Source of the DNA: Thermoanaerobaculia bacterium
Lineage (GTDB): Bacteria; Acidobacteriota; Thermoanaerobaculia; Multivoradales; J023
Direction of reading: 5' to 3'
NCBI GenBank assembly: GCA_028066595.1
Contig: JALCBJ010000014.1
Span: 1-46,343 of the forward strand
Length of the DNA: 46,343 nt
Within the stretch, counting starts at the first letter, position 1; every line of letters starts with the position of its first letter. Below, one piece after another: positions 23,554 to 34,177 of the stretch. The position numbers were made by a program, and so were the translations under genes. The notes under the pieces were generated by a model, which had not been told where the DNA came from, made no database searches, and worked only from the letters and a program-made list of their open reading frames with translations.

Positions 23554-25988
23554 TCGTCGCGCAGTGTCACCGCCGGGTCGATTCGCACTGCCTTCCACGC
23601 CGGAGCAGCGCTGGCGAGCAAAGCGACGCCCAGGAAGAAGGTGGCGACCCAGGCGAAAGTAGCGGGGCCGGCAGCCCCGGATTGGGCCAGGCCCTGGAGC
23701 TGACTGGCCAGGAAGCGAACGAGCAGCCAGCCGATGCCGATTCCTGCCGCAAGGCCTGCGATCGTGAGAACTGCGGCTTGGCGCACGACGATTCCGACGG
23801 TCTGGACGGCGCTCGCGCCCAGGGCCATGCGCAGACCGATCTCACGTTGGCGACGGTTCACCGAGTAGGTGATGATGCCGTAGATACCGATGGCTGCCAG
23901 CAGAAGCGCAGTCCCGGCCAGGCCTGTGAGGATCCGCAGGAAGACCGTGTTCTGGGTGTCGATATTCTCCATCGACGCTTGGAGCGACTGCATCTGAGCG
24001 ATGGGTAGCTTGGGATCGAGGTTCCAGACAGCACGTCGGACCTCGTCCGCTAGCTCCAAGGGCGGCGTGGCGGTACGGATCACTACCGAAGCAGCCGGCA
24101 TGGGGCGTTGTGCCAACGGCACGTAGACCATCGGTCGAGGCCTGGGTTGGCGTAGCGAGTGAGCGTGGCTATCGTGACGAGCCACGATGCCGACGATTCG
24201 GCGCCAGGACGGATCGTCGCGACCCGGTGCGTGTAGCCGAACTCGCAGATCGAGGCCCGAACCCTCGACGCCGAACTGCTCGAGGAAGGACTCGGTGACC
24301 AGAGCGACCGGCTCACCGTCGATGTGGTCGTTGGCTGCGAAGGCGCGGCCTCGCACGAGCTCGATGCCCAGCGTTTCGAAGTAAGTGGGGCTGATCACGG
24401 CGTCGTCGACGTTCGGGGCGCGATCTTTCTCGTTCGTCTCCCGGCCTCGGATCTCCGCGTGGGCGGTACCGGGACCAGGGAACTGCACCAGCGGTAGGAC
24501 GGTCGTGGTCGAAGCGTCACGAACCCCTGACACTTCCCGCAGGCGTTCGAGCAGGTTGTCGAAGAAGGCGGCTGCCTGATGTGGCTCGGGATACTGATGT
24601 TCCGGCAAGCCGATCTGAAGAGTCAGGAGATGACGTGGATCGAAACCCGGATCCTTGTCATAGATGCTTTGGAAGGCGCGGATCAACGTTCCCGCGGTCA
24701 ACAGCAGGGCCAATGCCAGGGCCACCTCGCCCATGACCAGCGACGAACGCAGCCACCGGCGTCCGCGGCTGTCGCCACTCCGTCCGCCCTCTTTGAGCGC
24801 TGCCGCCGGATGGGAGCGGCTGAGCTGCAACGCCGGGGCCAGGCCGAAGATGATGCCGGCCAGGACGGAGATCCCCACGGCATGAAGCACGATCCATGGG
24901 TTCATCGTCATCTGGTCGGCGAGGAATCCGATGTTCGGATCGGGAGCCAGCCAGTTGCGCAGGACCCGGATACCCGCCGCACCCACCGCGAGACCGAGAA
25001 CACCACCCGATAGGGCCAATACCAGGCTTTCCACCAGCAACTGGGTAACGATCCGCCAGCGGGACGCACCCAAAGACGAGCGCAGCGCCATCTCGCGTTC
25101 GCGGGCGAGTGCGCGGGCCAAGAGCAGGTTAGCGATGTTGACGCACGCGATCAGCAGCACGAACGAGATGGCTGAATAGAACAGAACGGTCACCAGGGAC
25201 GTGCCTTGGCGTAGGTTCTCCGGCACCGTGGGCGTCGACAGCGTCCATCCCGTGTTGGTATCCGGATAGGCCTGCGCCAGCCGAGCGGCGACGGCGCGGG
25301 ACTCGGTCTCCGCCTGCCGTGGTGAAACGCCGTCCGCCAAGCGGCCCGCCACGAAGAGCGCGCGCTGGTCCCGAGGCGAAGCGCCCCGGGTCAGCTCGAG
25401 GGGCGTCCACAGCGCCGTGTTCTGGGGACCGAAGAAGAACCCCTCCGGCGCCACGCCGACGATCTCGTACGTCGCGCCGTCGAGATTTACCTCGCCTCCG
25501 ACGACGTCTTCGCCGGCGAGCGACTGCTGCCAGAAGCCATGGCTCAACACCGTGACGCGGCGTGTGTCGTCCTCCTGTACGAACCCCCGACCCATGGCCG
25601 GCTGAACTCGCGACATGTCGAAGAAGTTGCTGGTCACTTCTTGTCCCGTGACGCGTTGAGGGTCGCCGGCACCGACCACGTTGTATTGACGGCCGCGAAA
25701 CGCCGTCAGTTCTGAGAACACGTTCAGCTGTTCGCGGGCGTCGAGGTAGTCGTCGACCGACATGCCACCTTGCTGTAGGTTCTGCTCTGGATTCTCACCG
25801 AATACGAAGGCGACACGCTGCGGGTCTTCGACGGGGATGGCGAGATTCAGCAGCGTGTGAATGATGCTGAACACCGCGGTATTGGCGCCGATGGCGACCG
25901 TCAGCGCGAGAACTGCAGCCAGCGTGAACGCAGGTGCACGAAATAGCGTGCGAAGAGCGAAGCGAGCGTCGCGGAGGAGATCGGTCAT
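23550..25988 (-). CDS. MacB/FtsX-type ABC transporter permease (ADOP family)
   Basis: An 812-residue permease of the Acidobacterial duplicated orphan type. It begins DLLRDARFALRTLFRAPAFT followed by helix AAVLALTVAIGANTAVFSII, the usual ADOP start. A periplasmic MacB core domain (about 50-270), FtsX helices (about 280-400), a second helix and core domain, and final FtsX helices (about 690-800) follow; LARALAREREMALRSSLGAS and VNRRQREIGLRMALGASAVQ mark the two cytoplasmic coupling loops. No ATPase gene is adjacent, as is common for this family. The start at 25988 is chosen by homology. Substrate unknown. Confidence 0.9.
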   Translation of the reverse strand: MTDLLRDARFALRTLFRAPAFTLAAVLALTVAIGANTAVFSIIHTLLNLAIPVEDPQRVAFVFGENPEQNLQQGGMSVDDYLDAREQLNVFSELTAFRGRQYNVVGAGDPQRVTGQEVTSNFFDMSRVQPAMGRGFVQEDDTRRVTVLSHGFWQQSLAGEDVVGGEVNLDGATYEIVGVAPEGFFFGPQNTALWTPLELTRGASPRDQRALFVAGRLADGVSPRQAETESRAVAARLAQAYPDTNTGWTLSTPTVPENLRQGTSLVTVLFYSAISFVLLIACVNIANLLLARALAREREMALRSSLGASRWRIVTQLLVESLVLALSGGVLGLAVGAAGIRVLRNWLAPDPNIGFLADQMTMNPWIVLHAVGISVLAGIIFGLAPALQLSRSHPAAALKEGGRSGDSRGRRWLRSSLVMGEVALALALLLTAGTLIRAFQSIYDKDPGFDPRHLLTLQIGLPEHQYPEPHQAAAFFDNLLERLREVSGVRDASTTTVLPLVQFPGPGTAHAEIRGRETNEKDRAPNVDDAVISPTYFETLGIELVRGRAFAANDHIDGEPVALVTESFLEQFGVEGSGLDLRVRLHAPGRDDPSWRRIVGIVARHDSHAHSLRQPRPRPMVYVPLAQRPMPAASVVIRTATPPLELADEVRRAVWNLDPKLPIAQMQSLQASMENIDTQNTVFLRILTGLAGTALLLAAIGIYGIITYSVNRRQREIGLRMALGASAVQTVGIVVRQAAVLTIAGLAAGIGIGWLLVRFLASQLQGLAQSGAAGPATFAWVATFFLGVALLASAAPAWKAVRIDPAVTLRDE

Positions 25989-26145
25989 CGTGGGTCTCCG
26001 AGGGTCTTGTCGGTCCTCTCCTTTCAACGCAAGTCTCTGCTTGCAAGTTTCATTCGATGATGCGACCGGACGCTCGCCGTCTGCAGCCCGCCTTCGGGGT
26101 GGCCTGCCGTGGTGCTCGATCGAAGGATCCGTCGCAGGATGTGCG

Positions 26146-26694
26146 TCAGAACCGCCAGCCGATACCGAGACTCGCGTCGCTGGCCACGTTGTCGAAGCCA
26201 CGCTCGCTCCAGCGGGCGAGATACTCCGGCCGCAGATAGAGGTTGCGAGTCAAGTCGATCTCGGCACCGATGCCGAAGTGGAAGAGCAGGTCGCTATCAC
26301 CGAAATCGCCTAGATCTTCGAACGTGGTGCCGGGTCCGCCGATGACGTACCAGCGGGTTTTGCCGAAGTCGTCGAAAAAGAACTTCAGCGAGACGTCGAA
26401 GAACCACAGCTGCAGCGAGCTGGTGAACTCGTACCAGGCCAGGCGGCCTTCGACCCAGAAGCGGTGGTCCAGGTGGTACGACGCACGAAGTCCGACGCCG
26501 GCAACATCGATGTCGGAATCGAAGAGCAGTCCGGTCGCCAGCTCCAGCTGAATGTCCTTCTCACCCCGGGCCGCCGCGGGCGCCGTGCTGGCGAGTAGAG
26601 CGACAAGGCCTAAGGAGAGGCCGACGAGAGGGCCAGAGAATCGCCGACGGGTCTGTCGGTAGGAGACGTGTCGAGGCGAATCGAGGACGATCAT
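26146..26694 (-). CDS. small outer-membrane beta-barrel protein
   Basis: A 182-residue exported protein. The start at 26694 leaves a basic N-terminus and a hydrophobic segment (GPLVGLSLGLVALLAS) with APAAARG cleavage site. The mature part alternates aromatic strands with short turns (VGLRASYHLDHRFWVEGRLAWYEF, in parts) and ends LGIGWRF, the C-terminal phenylalanine typical of barrels recognised by BamA. About eight strands fit an OmpA/OmpX-size barrel. It lies 157 bases upstream of the permease gene on the same strand. Function unknown. Confidence 0.75.
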   Translation of the reverse strand: MIVLDSPRHVSYRQTRRRFSGPLVGLSLGLVALLASTAPAAARGEKDIQLELATGLLFDSDIDVAGVGLRASYHLDHRFWVEGRLAWYEFTSSLQLWFFDVSLKFFFDDFGKTRWYVIGGPGTTFEDLGDFGDSDLLFHFGIGAEIDLTRNLYLRPEYLARWSERGFDNVASDASLGIGWRF

Positions 26695-27023
26695 TGCGAG
26701 ATATCTCCGGTGGCGTCGCCGCTGGATCGCGGTGACGACAGTAGCCAGCGCAACGGACGTGCCACGGCGACCCTCGACGAGTGGACGCGACGCACCGATA
26801 CCAGGCGTGCCATACACTTGCCGCGGTTTTCAGGCGATTCCGGCCGATGGCGCGACGGCCTTGGCAGTGGTCGTTGGAACCGACGGCCGTCCGATTTTTC
26901 TGACGGCTCCTTGGGCCGACCGGCCGCCAGCCCTTGGAACGAAGCCGAACTCATCTGCGGCTTCGCGTGGTACGCGCTTTGCTCTCCCGAGATCCGATGT
27001 CAGTTTTCATCTACTTTCCGACG
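26695..27023. other. divergent spacer, no gene seen
   Basis: These 329 bases lie between two divergently transcribed envelope-protein genes. Open frames here have low-complexity arginine-rich translations and no ribosome site. I see no clear promoter hexamers or sigma-54 site. If the POTRA-barrel protein starts at 26997 the spacer is 302 bases. Confidence 0.5.
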
Positions 27024-28475
27024 ATGATTCGTTCCCGGAACTGCAGGGCGGCGAGCCGTTCCGGGCGGTCCACCGGAGCCCGGGCGGGGTGGCTCGTGGC
27101 GTTGTCCGTCCTGTTTGGGCTCTTGTCGGTGCCGGCCCTGGCCCGAACAGACCCCGACGGTCGATCTGATCTCGACGATCCGTGGAACGTCACCTTCAGA
27201 CTGGAGACGATCCGCATCGAGGGGCTGCGTCACGTTAGGCAGGAGCTGTTGCTGGCGGAGGCTCGGCTAGAGGAAGGCGTGAGCTACAGCGAGAGCGAGC
27301 TCGGCCGCGCCATCGATCGCGTCCGGAGGCTTCCATTCGTTCGTGAGGCGTCGTTCGCGCTGCGCAAGGGTAGTCGCCGAGGACTCTACGAGCTGGTGAT
27401 CGCGATCGAGGAAACGCGTCGCCTGTTCTTCGGTGTCAGCCTGCTGTATTCCGAGCACAGCGGGGACTCAGACTTCGAGCTGGACGGAATAGACGACGAT
27501 CGCGAACCGGGCCTCTTGGCCGGTGTCCGTGCATTCGCCGGCCTTTACAGCACCTTCTTCCTGGCGGCGGCCGACGAGAACCGGTTGGTCGTCGGTTATA
27601 CGCGCAACCGGTTGTGGAACCGGCCCGGCACACTACGCCTGGGCTACGAAGAGAGCGAGTCCAACGCCGCCAGCACGCCGACTTTCGGCGCGTCGGTAGA
27701 GCCGAGCTTCGGACCGTGGAGCTTGGATTCCTACGAAGTCTTGACCGCGGCCGTCGACCTGCCGTCGGGAGACACCGATAGCTGGGGCCTGGAGCTGGAA
27801 CATCGAGAAGCCGAGCGCGGGACCCGGCGGCTGGGCGCTGACCCCGATTCGATCCTGTTCCTGGAAGATTTTGTCGACGATCGCCTCACCACGAATTGGC
27901 TGCGTGACACCACCGACGACGCACTCTTCGCGGAACGGGGCCTTCGTCAAGTGATCACCCTGACGTATCGCAGGGTGAGGGCTGATCTGACCCAACCGTT
28001 TGTTGCCGGTTTCGACGAGCCCCCCTTCGAGGTCGAGTCTCAATCGTATCGGTTGGGATTCCTCGGCAGCCGATGGTGGACGCCGGTCGATCGACGCACC
28101 GTGTGGGGCTCCCTGAATGTCGCGGTAGCCACCACCGAGATCGACGAGCTAGCCGTGACCGGAGTAGGTGACGATGCCGGTACCGTTCGGCGGCTCTCCG
28201 ACCTGTCGTTCGGCAGCGCCGAGATCGCCGCGGCTGTGGGCTACCGATATCGTTTTCCGGGCGGCCGGAGCGGAGAGGGGACTCGAAGATACGGGGGCGC
28301 GTTTCGTGAGATCTACTGGGAGACCTCCTTCGAGATCGCTCGCACCGAGGCGTTCAGCGATCTGGTGGGTGGCGTTCTGGTCCAGTTCGAGGCCAGGACG
28401 GGAGTCGTTTGGAGGACGTCGTGGGGCGTTTTCCGCGCTGGGTTTCGCTTTGTAGATGCGGAGCAGTCTTCGTGA
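27024..28475 (+). CDS. outer-membrane protein with one POTRA-like domain and beta-barrel (Omp85-like)
   Basis: A 483-residue exported protein. A basic start and hydrophobic segment (WLVALSVLFGLLSVPALAR) form the signal. Residues about 58-130 resemble a single POTRA unit: FRLETIRIEGLRHV, then a helix with YSESELGRAIDRVRRLPFV and EASFALRKG. From about 133 the sequence shows alternating amphipathic strands typical of a barrel (RLFFGVSLLYSE, NRLVVGYTRNRLWNRPGTLR). It recalls BamA/FhaC proteins but is short and lacks the final aromatic residue (ends DAEQSS). ATG 27024 suits the signal; ATG 26997 is an alternative. The stop overlaps the next gene (GTGA). Confidence 0.7.
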   Translation: MIRSRNCRAASRSGRSTGARAGWLVALSVLFGLLSVPALARTDPDGRSDLDDPWNVTFRLETIRIEGLRHVRQELLLAEARLEEGVSYSESELGRAIDRVRRLPFVREASFALRKGSRRGLYELVIAIEETRRLFFGVSLLYSEHSGDSDFELDGIDDDREPGLLAGVRAFAGLYSTFFLAAADENRLVVGYTRNRLWNRPGTLRLGYEESESNAASTPTFGASVEPSFGPWSLDSYEVLTAAVDLPSGDTDSWGLELEHREAERGTRRLGADPDSILFLEDFVDDRLTTNWLRDTTDDALFAERGLRQVITLTYRRVRADLTQPFVAGFDEPPFEVESQSYRLGFLGSRWWTPVDRRTVWGSLNVAVATTEIDELAVTGVGDDAGTVRRLSDLSFGSAEIAAAVGYRYRFPGGRSGEGTRRYGGAFREIYWETSFEIARTEAFSDLVGGVLVQFEARTGVVWRTSWGVFRAGFRFVDAEQSS

Positions 28476-29140
28476 GACGAGCCGCCGGCGGAGCGAGCAT
28501 AGGCACCGTCGTCGCTTTGTTCTGGACGGCGCTGGTCTCCGTTTCGACGCCGCTTGCGGGGCTGCCGAGGCTCGAGATGGAGGGTGGCGTCCTTGTCCTC
28601 AGGAGCTTGCCGCCGATCTTGGCCGACGAGGAGGTCCGTTCTCACCTCGAAACCGGGCTGACCACGACGCTCGCCTTGCGCCTCGAAGCCCGCGCCTCCA
28701 CCGGCCGCGTGGAGGGAGGAGCCGTGGTGACGATCCGATTCGACCTGTGGGACGAGGTGTTTCACGCGGCCGCCGTCGGTGCCGCGAGCCCACCCCGGCG
28801 GCTGCGATTCCAGTCCTACGAGGACCTGGAGACATGGTGGCACGGGCTCGACTTGGAGGTGTTGCCCGCCACATCGGCGAACAACACACTGACGCAGGCA
28901 CGTCTCGTCATCGACGTCGTACCGTTCTCCGCGGCCGAGGCCCAGGACACGCAGCGCTGGTTCTCCAAGACACTGGATGACGCCAAGACCTCCGGTGTAG
29001 ACGACGCGTCGGCGCAGCAGACCAGCGACGCCCTGAGCCGTACTTTTCGCTTGATGATGGCGACATCCATTCAGCGGCGGGCGATCCGGGTATTCCGCTA
29101 CGAGCCGGAGATCGTGCGCTCGGCCGAGGAGCCGCCATGA
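28472..29140 (+). CDS. exported protein of unknown function, upstream of NtrY/NtrX-like pair
   Basis: A 222-residue protein with an N-terminal hydrophobic segment (about 10-28, ASIGTVVALFWTALVSVSTP) that may be a signal peptide or anchor. The rest is probably periplasmic, with alternating strands such as VVTIRFDLWDEVFHAA and a helical C-terminal third. I do not recognise the family. In proteobacteria a DUF4390 protein often sits directly before ntrY, and this gene occupies the same place and has a similar size, but the sequence match is too weak to claim it. GTG start overlaps the upstream stop (28472-28475); its stop overlaps the kinase ATG. Confidence 0.75.
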   Translation: MRRAAGGASIGTVVALFWTALVSVSTPLAGLPRLEMEGGVLVLRSLPPILADEEVRSHLETGLTTTLALRLEARASTGRVEGGAVVTIRFDLWDEVFHAAAVGAASPPRRLRFQSYEDLETWWHGLDLEVLPATSANNTLTQARLVIDVVPFSAAEAQDTQRWFSKTLDDAKTSGVDDASAQQTSDALSRTFRLMMATSIQRRAIRVFRYEPEIVRSAEEPP

Positions 29141-30422
29141 ACTGGATCCGGACCGCAGTTTTCTTGACGGTAGCGTCGGTGATCTCGGCGGTGCTCTTCT
29201 GGAGCCTTCAACGCGGCCTTTCGGAGTCTTGGTTGACGGTGGGTGTGCATCCCGAGGTGCTCGACGAGCTCGACGCGTCCCTGCAGGATCAGCGACGTTT
29301 GGCAGAGCTCGATCCGGAGAACGAGACGGTCTATCGCAGGGAGTTCGAGAGGCGTGCCGAGCTGATGCAACGCCTGCGAGTGCTCCGACATGCGCGCGCT
29401 GACGTGGTGCGCCGATACCAGCAGATCCTGCTGGCCATCTTCGGATTCACCGTGGCTTTGGTCATCGGAGGTTGGATGTGGCGTCAACGGCGCCAGGAAC
29501 TGCGTTTGGAAGCGTTGCGCGAAGCGCTCACCGAGCTGGCTCGGGGCGACTCCGAAGTACGGGTCGCCGAGGCAGGTCGCTCTCGCTGGAGGCATCGCGT
29601 GGTCGGACGCGATCTGATCGGACGCATCGCCGCGATGGTGGAAGAGACCTCGCGCGTCATGACGAGTCACCGTCGCCGCCTCAAAGCGCTGGAGAATCTC
29701 TCCGCCTGGCAGGAATCGGCCCGGCGCCACGCGCACGAAATGCGTACCCCGTTGACAGCGGCGCGTTTGGAGCTGCGTCGTCTCGAGCGGCTGCTCTCCT
29801 CGGACGAGGCGCATTCCGTGTCCGCAGGTGTCGTCCAGGAGCTCGACCGACTCGGCGAATTCGCCCGGCGCTTCACATCCTTCGCCAGGCTGCCTGCGCC
29901 TCGTCGGGTACGTCGCGAGCTCGGAGCGCTGGTCCGGGACATCGCCGCAACGTTCGAGGGAGCTTGGGCCAACCTGCACTTGGGGGTCGCACCGTGTCGG
30001 GAACCGTTGGAGGCCGAAGTGGACGGCGAGATGTTGCGCCAGGTGCTGGTCAATTTGGTGGACAACGCTTCCCTCGCCATGGCGGCGGAGGCGCGTGCCG
30101 GCACCGAGGCGGATCGCCTAGGCGCGGTGGAGATCCGTCTCCACCGCCTGGGCGACGTGGTCTACCTCGACGTATCCGACGACGGCCCGGGGATCGATCG
30201 GTCTGTGCGCTCTCGGCTGTTCGAGCCCTACACGACCACCCGGGGTATTGGTGAGGGTATGGGCTTGGGCCTCGCCATTTGCCGCAAGATTCTCCTCGAC
30301 CATGACGGGGAGCTGGAGCTGGTCGACACGTCGGAACGAGGAACTACCTTCCGTCTCACTCTCCCGGTCGCTTCGGAGTCGAGCCAAGAGCCGGCGCAAA
30401 ACGTCCCACACCTCGAGGAGCC

Positions 30423-30426
<4 letters not shown>
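29137..30426 (+). CDS. membrane sensor histidine kinase (NtrY-like)
   Basis: A 429-residue kinase. Hydrophobic helices at about 6-24 and 97-114 enclose a 70-residue periplasmic helical sensor region with many charged residues. A HAMP-like linker follows. The phosphoacceptor box is RHAHEMRTPLTAARL with H200. The ATPase domain has the N-box LVNLVDNASLAM, G1 DDGPGID, F-box LFEPYTTT and G2 GMGLGLAICRKIL. ATGA overlaps join it to both neighbours. It should phosphorylate the response regulator encoded next. The signal may be envelope state, given the two exported proteins before it (inference). Confidence 0.93.
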
Positions 30427-31814
<1,388 letters not shown>

Positions 31815-31840
31815 ATCCGATCTCGCGTCGATGGAGGACC

Positions 31841-31867
31841 GTCCCCGGAGCCCATGACTCCGGGGAC
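31841..31867. terminator. 10-bp hairpin after the response-regulator gene
   Basis: GTCCCCGGAG (31841-31850) pairs perfectly with CTCCGGGGAC (31858-31867) around a 7-base loop. It begins 27 bases after the stop, between two convergent genes. No T-run follows, so the strength is uncertain, but the place and stem suit a terminator working in both directions. Confidence 0.6.
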
Positions 31868-31966
31868 GAGGGGGAGCTACACGCCCTTGGAATGGCGAGT
31901 CACATCCCAGGACTCGACCTCAGGACGAATCGGACCTGCTCGTTCCGACACCTTGCCGCGAGTTCT

Positions 31967-34093
31967 TCAACTCCCCGACAATCTGCGGGCGGCCTCCAGG
32001 TGAACCCGGCCTTCTGCCTCACGGCCGAGCTGCATCAGCAATACCCCGAGATTGTGGTGGGCATCGGCATATGCAGGATCGATCCGGACTGATTCCTGGA
32101 ATTGCGACAGAGCACCCTCGAGGTCTCCTCGGGCGTGAAGGACGACGCCCAGGTTGTGGACCGCCGGGGCGAAATCTGGAGTCGCCTGCACGGCGCGGCG
32201 AAACGCGCTCTCGGCTTCGTCGAAGCGTTCCAGTGCGAGGAGTGAGTTTCCGAGATTGAAGAGGGTCTCGGGCACGGCTTCGAGGAGCACAGCAGCTTGG
32301 AAGTGTTCGATAGCTTCCTCGTGTCGACCCAACTGGGCCAGGGCGTTGCCCAGATTGAACCTGGCGTCGGTGAACTCGGGATCGATGCGAACGGCAGCGA
32401 GGTATTCGGCGATGGCCTCATCGAGGCGACCGAGGGCCATCGTAGCGTTGGCCAAGTTGTAACGGGCCGGAGCCAGCTCCGGATCGATCTCGACCGCGGC
32501 TTGATAGTGCTCGACGGCGGCCTCGACCTTTCCCATGGAAGACAAAGCGTTGCCCAGGATTCCTCGCAGAGTGGCGTCGGTCGGATGTGCCTGGTTGGCG
32601 GTCTGCAGAAGGTCGACCGCCTCCTCGCGACGACCGCTGGAGAGGAGTGCGTTGCCGAGGTTGCCTAGGGCCGAGGCCGAATCTGGCTTGATACGTAGGG
32701 AGGCCTGGAAGTGCTCGATGGCCTCTTCGAATCGACCCGCGTCGAAGGCCAGGTTGCCGAGATTGTAGTGGGCGTCGGCGTGTGCCGGATCTGCTTGGAT
32801 CGCTTTGCGATACTCCTCCGCTGCGGTCTCGATGTCGCCGGCTTCCGCGAGGAGGACTCCCAGGTCGTACCGCGCTACCGCGTAGGACGGCACCGCATCA
32901 GCCACTGCCTGGGCTCGTTGCAACGGTGGCACCGCGGAGCCACCGACCTCGATGGCGCCGAGAGACAGAACGGGCGCGGCGAAAAGTGCCCAACGTGCTC
33001 CATGGACCACCCAGCCCGGAGCTTGGTAGCTGGTGCCGCCCTCCAGACCGAGCGACGAGCGGGTGGATTTCTCACGCACCTTCCAGATGAAGCCGTCATA
33101 GTAGAAGTGCAGCAATGTGGAGGCCAGGAGTAGACCCATGAGGGTCCGCTGCAGAGTCTGTGCCTCCGCCAATCCGACCGACAAGTAGTTGAGGGAGCCG
33201 TAGGCGAATACCAATCCGACGTAGAGACCTATCAGGGACCCGCTGCGACGGAACAGGAATCTGGCGAATCGGGTCAGCTGATCTCCCGCGCTACCGGCTC
33301 GCTTCTCGTTGTAGAGGAAGACGATCGACAGATACTGGACATCGTGGAAGATCTCGAACAGTGCGATCCCCACCAACAGGTTGGCGACCAAGACGTTGGA
33401 ATACCACCAGAACCCGAAGCTAGTGGCCATCAAGAGAAGCTTGATCGGGCTGGGTGGTGTCCCCTGTCGCCACAGACGTATCGTGTGGACGATGAACACG
33501 ATGGTCACCGTTGCGACCACGGCGAGTCCGAGCCAGCGCATCGCCTGAACCACGGAGCCGGGGATCAGCGGGCCTCCGGCCTGGTAGTACGTCTGGAGTA
33601 CGTTGGCAAGGCGCGTTTCAGACAGGAGGACGGCTCCGCCGAACCAGCTCAGGCACATCCACCAGTCGAGCCGACTGGTCGTCGGAGCGAAGGACTTGAC
33701 CTTGGCGTCGTAGATGCGGACGAAACCGTAGGTCTGCATCATGCCGTGCCACACTCCCCAGATATAGACGGCGAGCAAGATGGCGCTCAGGTCGTAGACG
33801 GTGAACGCCACACAGATCGCGGCCAGGAAGACCGGCGCGAGCAGGAATCTCGCCTTGAATCGCTGGAATAGCGCGCGGTCGCCGTAGGCCCGGATCATCC
33901 CAGGTAGGTGGTGGCCCAGTGCGCCGAAGGACGCGACGAAGAGAGCGATTTCCTCGACGCTCCATCGCTCGCGGGCTATCCACATGCCCGGAAGGATTAG
34001 CAAGGGCGTGGCGACGAAGAGTAGGAGATCCCAACCAGGTCCTAGAATCCAAAGACTCGGACGAGGTTGTGCAGTGGTTTGGGGAGTCGACAT
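31967..34093 (-). CDS. polytopic membrane protein with nine TPR repeats
   Basis: A 708-residue protein in two parts. Residues 1-390 are an integral membrane region with about nine hydrophobic segments, beginning LWILGPGWDLLLFVATPLLIL; histidine-containing stretches such as GALGHHLPGMIRAYG and WGVWHGMMQTYGFVRIYDAK are notable. Residues about 395-708 are nine consecutive 34-residue TPRs with the usual NLG...A...G..EEAI..F..A...P pattern. TPR proteins of this build often organise membrane complexes or glycan handling, but no enzyme signature is visible, so no function is assigned. It stands alone, convergent with the two-component operon. Confidence 0.8.
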   Translation of the reverse strand: MSTPQTTAQPRPSLWILGPGWDLLLFVATPLLILPGMWIARERWSVEEIALFVASFGALGHHLPGMIRAYGDRALFQRFKARFLLAPVFLAAICVAFTVYDLSAILLAVYIWGVWHGMMQTYGFVRIYDAKVKSFAPTTSRLDWWMCLSWFGGAVLLSETRLANVLQTYYQAGGPLIPGSVVQAMRWLGLAVVATVTIVFIVHTIRLWRQGTPPSPIKLLLMATSFGFWWYSNVLVANLLVGIALFEIFHDVQYLSIVFLYNEKRAGSAGDQLTRFARFLFRRSGSLIGLYVGLVFAYGSLNYLSVGLAEAQTLQRTLMGLLLASTLLHFYYDGFIWKVREKSTRSSLGLEGGTSYQAPGWVVHGARWALFAAPVLSLGAIEVGGSAVPPLQRAQAVADAVPSYAVARYDLGVLLAEAGDIETAAEEYRKAIQADPAHADAHYNLGNLAFDAGRFEEAIEHFQASLRIKPDSASALGNLGNALLSSGRREEAVDLLQTANQAHPTDATLRGILGNALSSMGKVEAAVEHYQAAVEIDPELAPARYNLANATMALGRLDEAIAEYLAAVRIDPEFTDARFNLGNALAQLGRHEEAIEHFQAAVLLEAVPETLFNLGNSLLALERFDEAESAFRRAVQATPDFAPAVHNLGVVLHARGDLEGALSQFQESVRIDPAYADAHHNLGVLLMQLGREAEGRVHLEAARRLSGS

Positions 34094-34177
34094 CGAAAGA
34101 GTGGTCCTGGGCTCTTACTGATTACGTTCGTTGGAATGCTGAAGTTGGACTGCTGGCCCGATCTGGAAGTCATCCCC

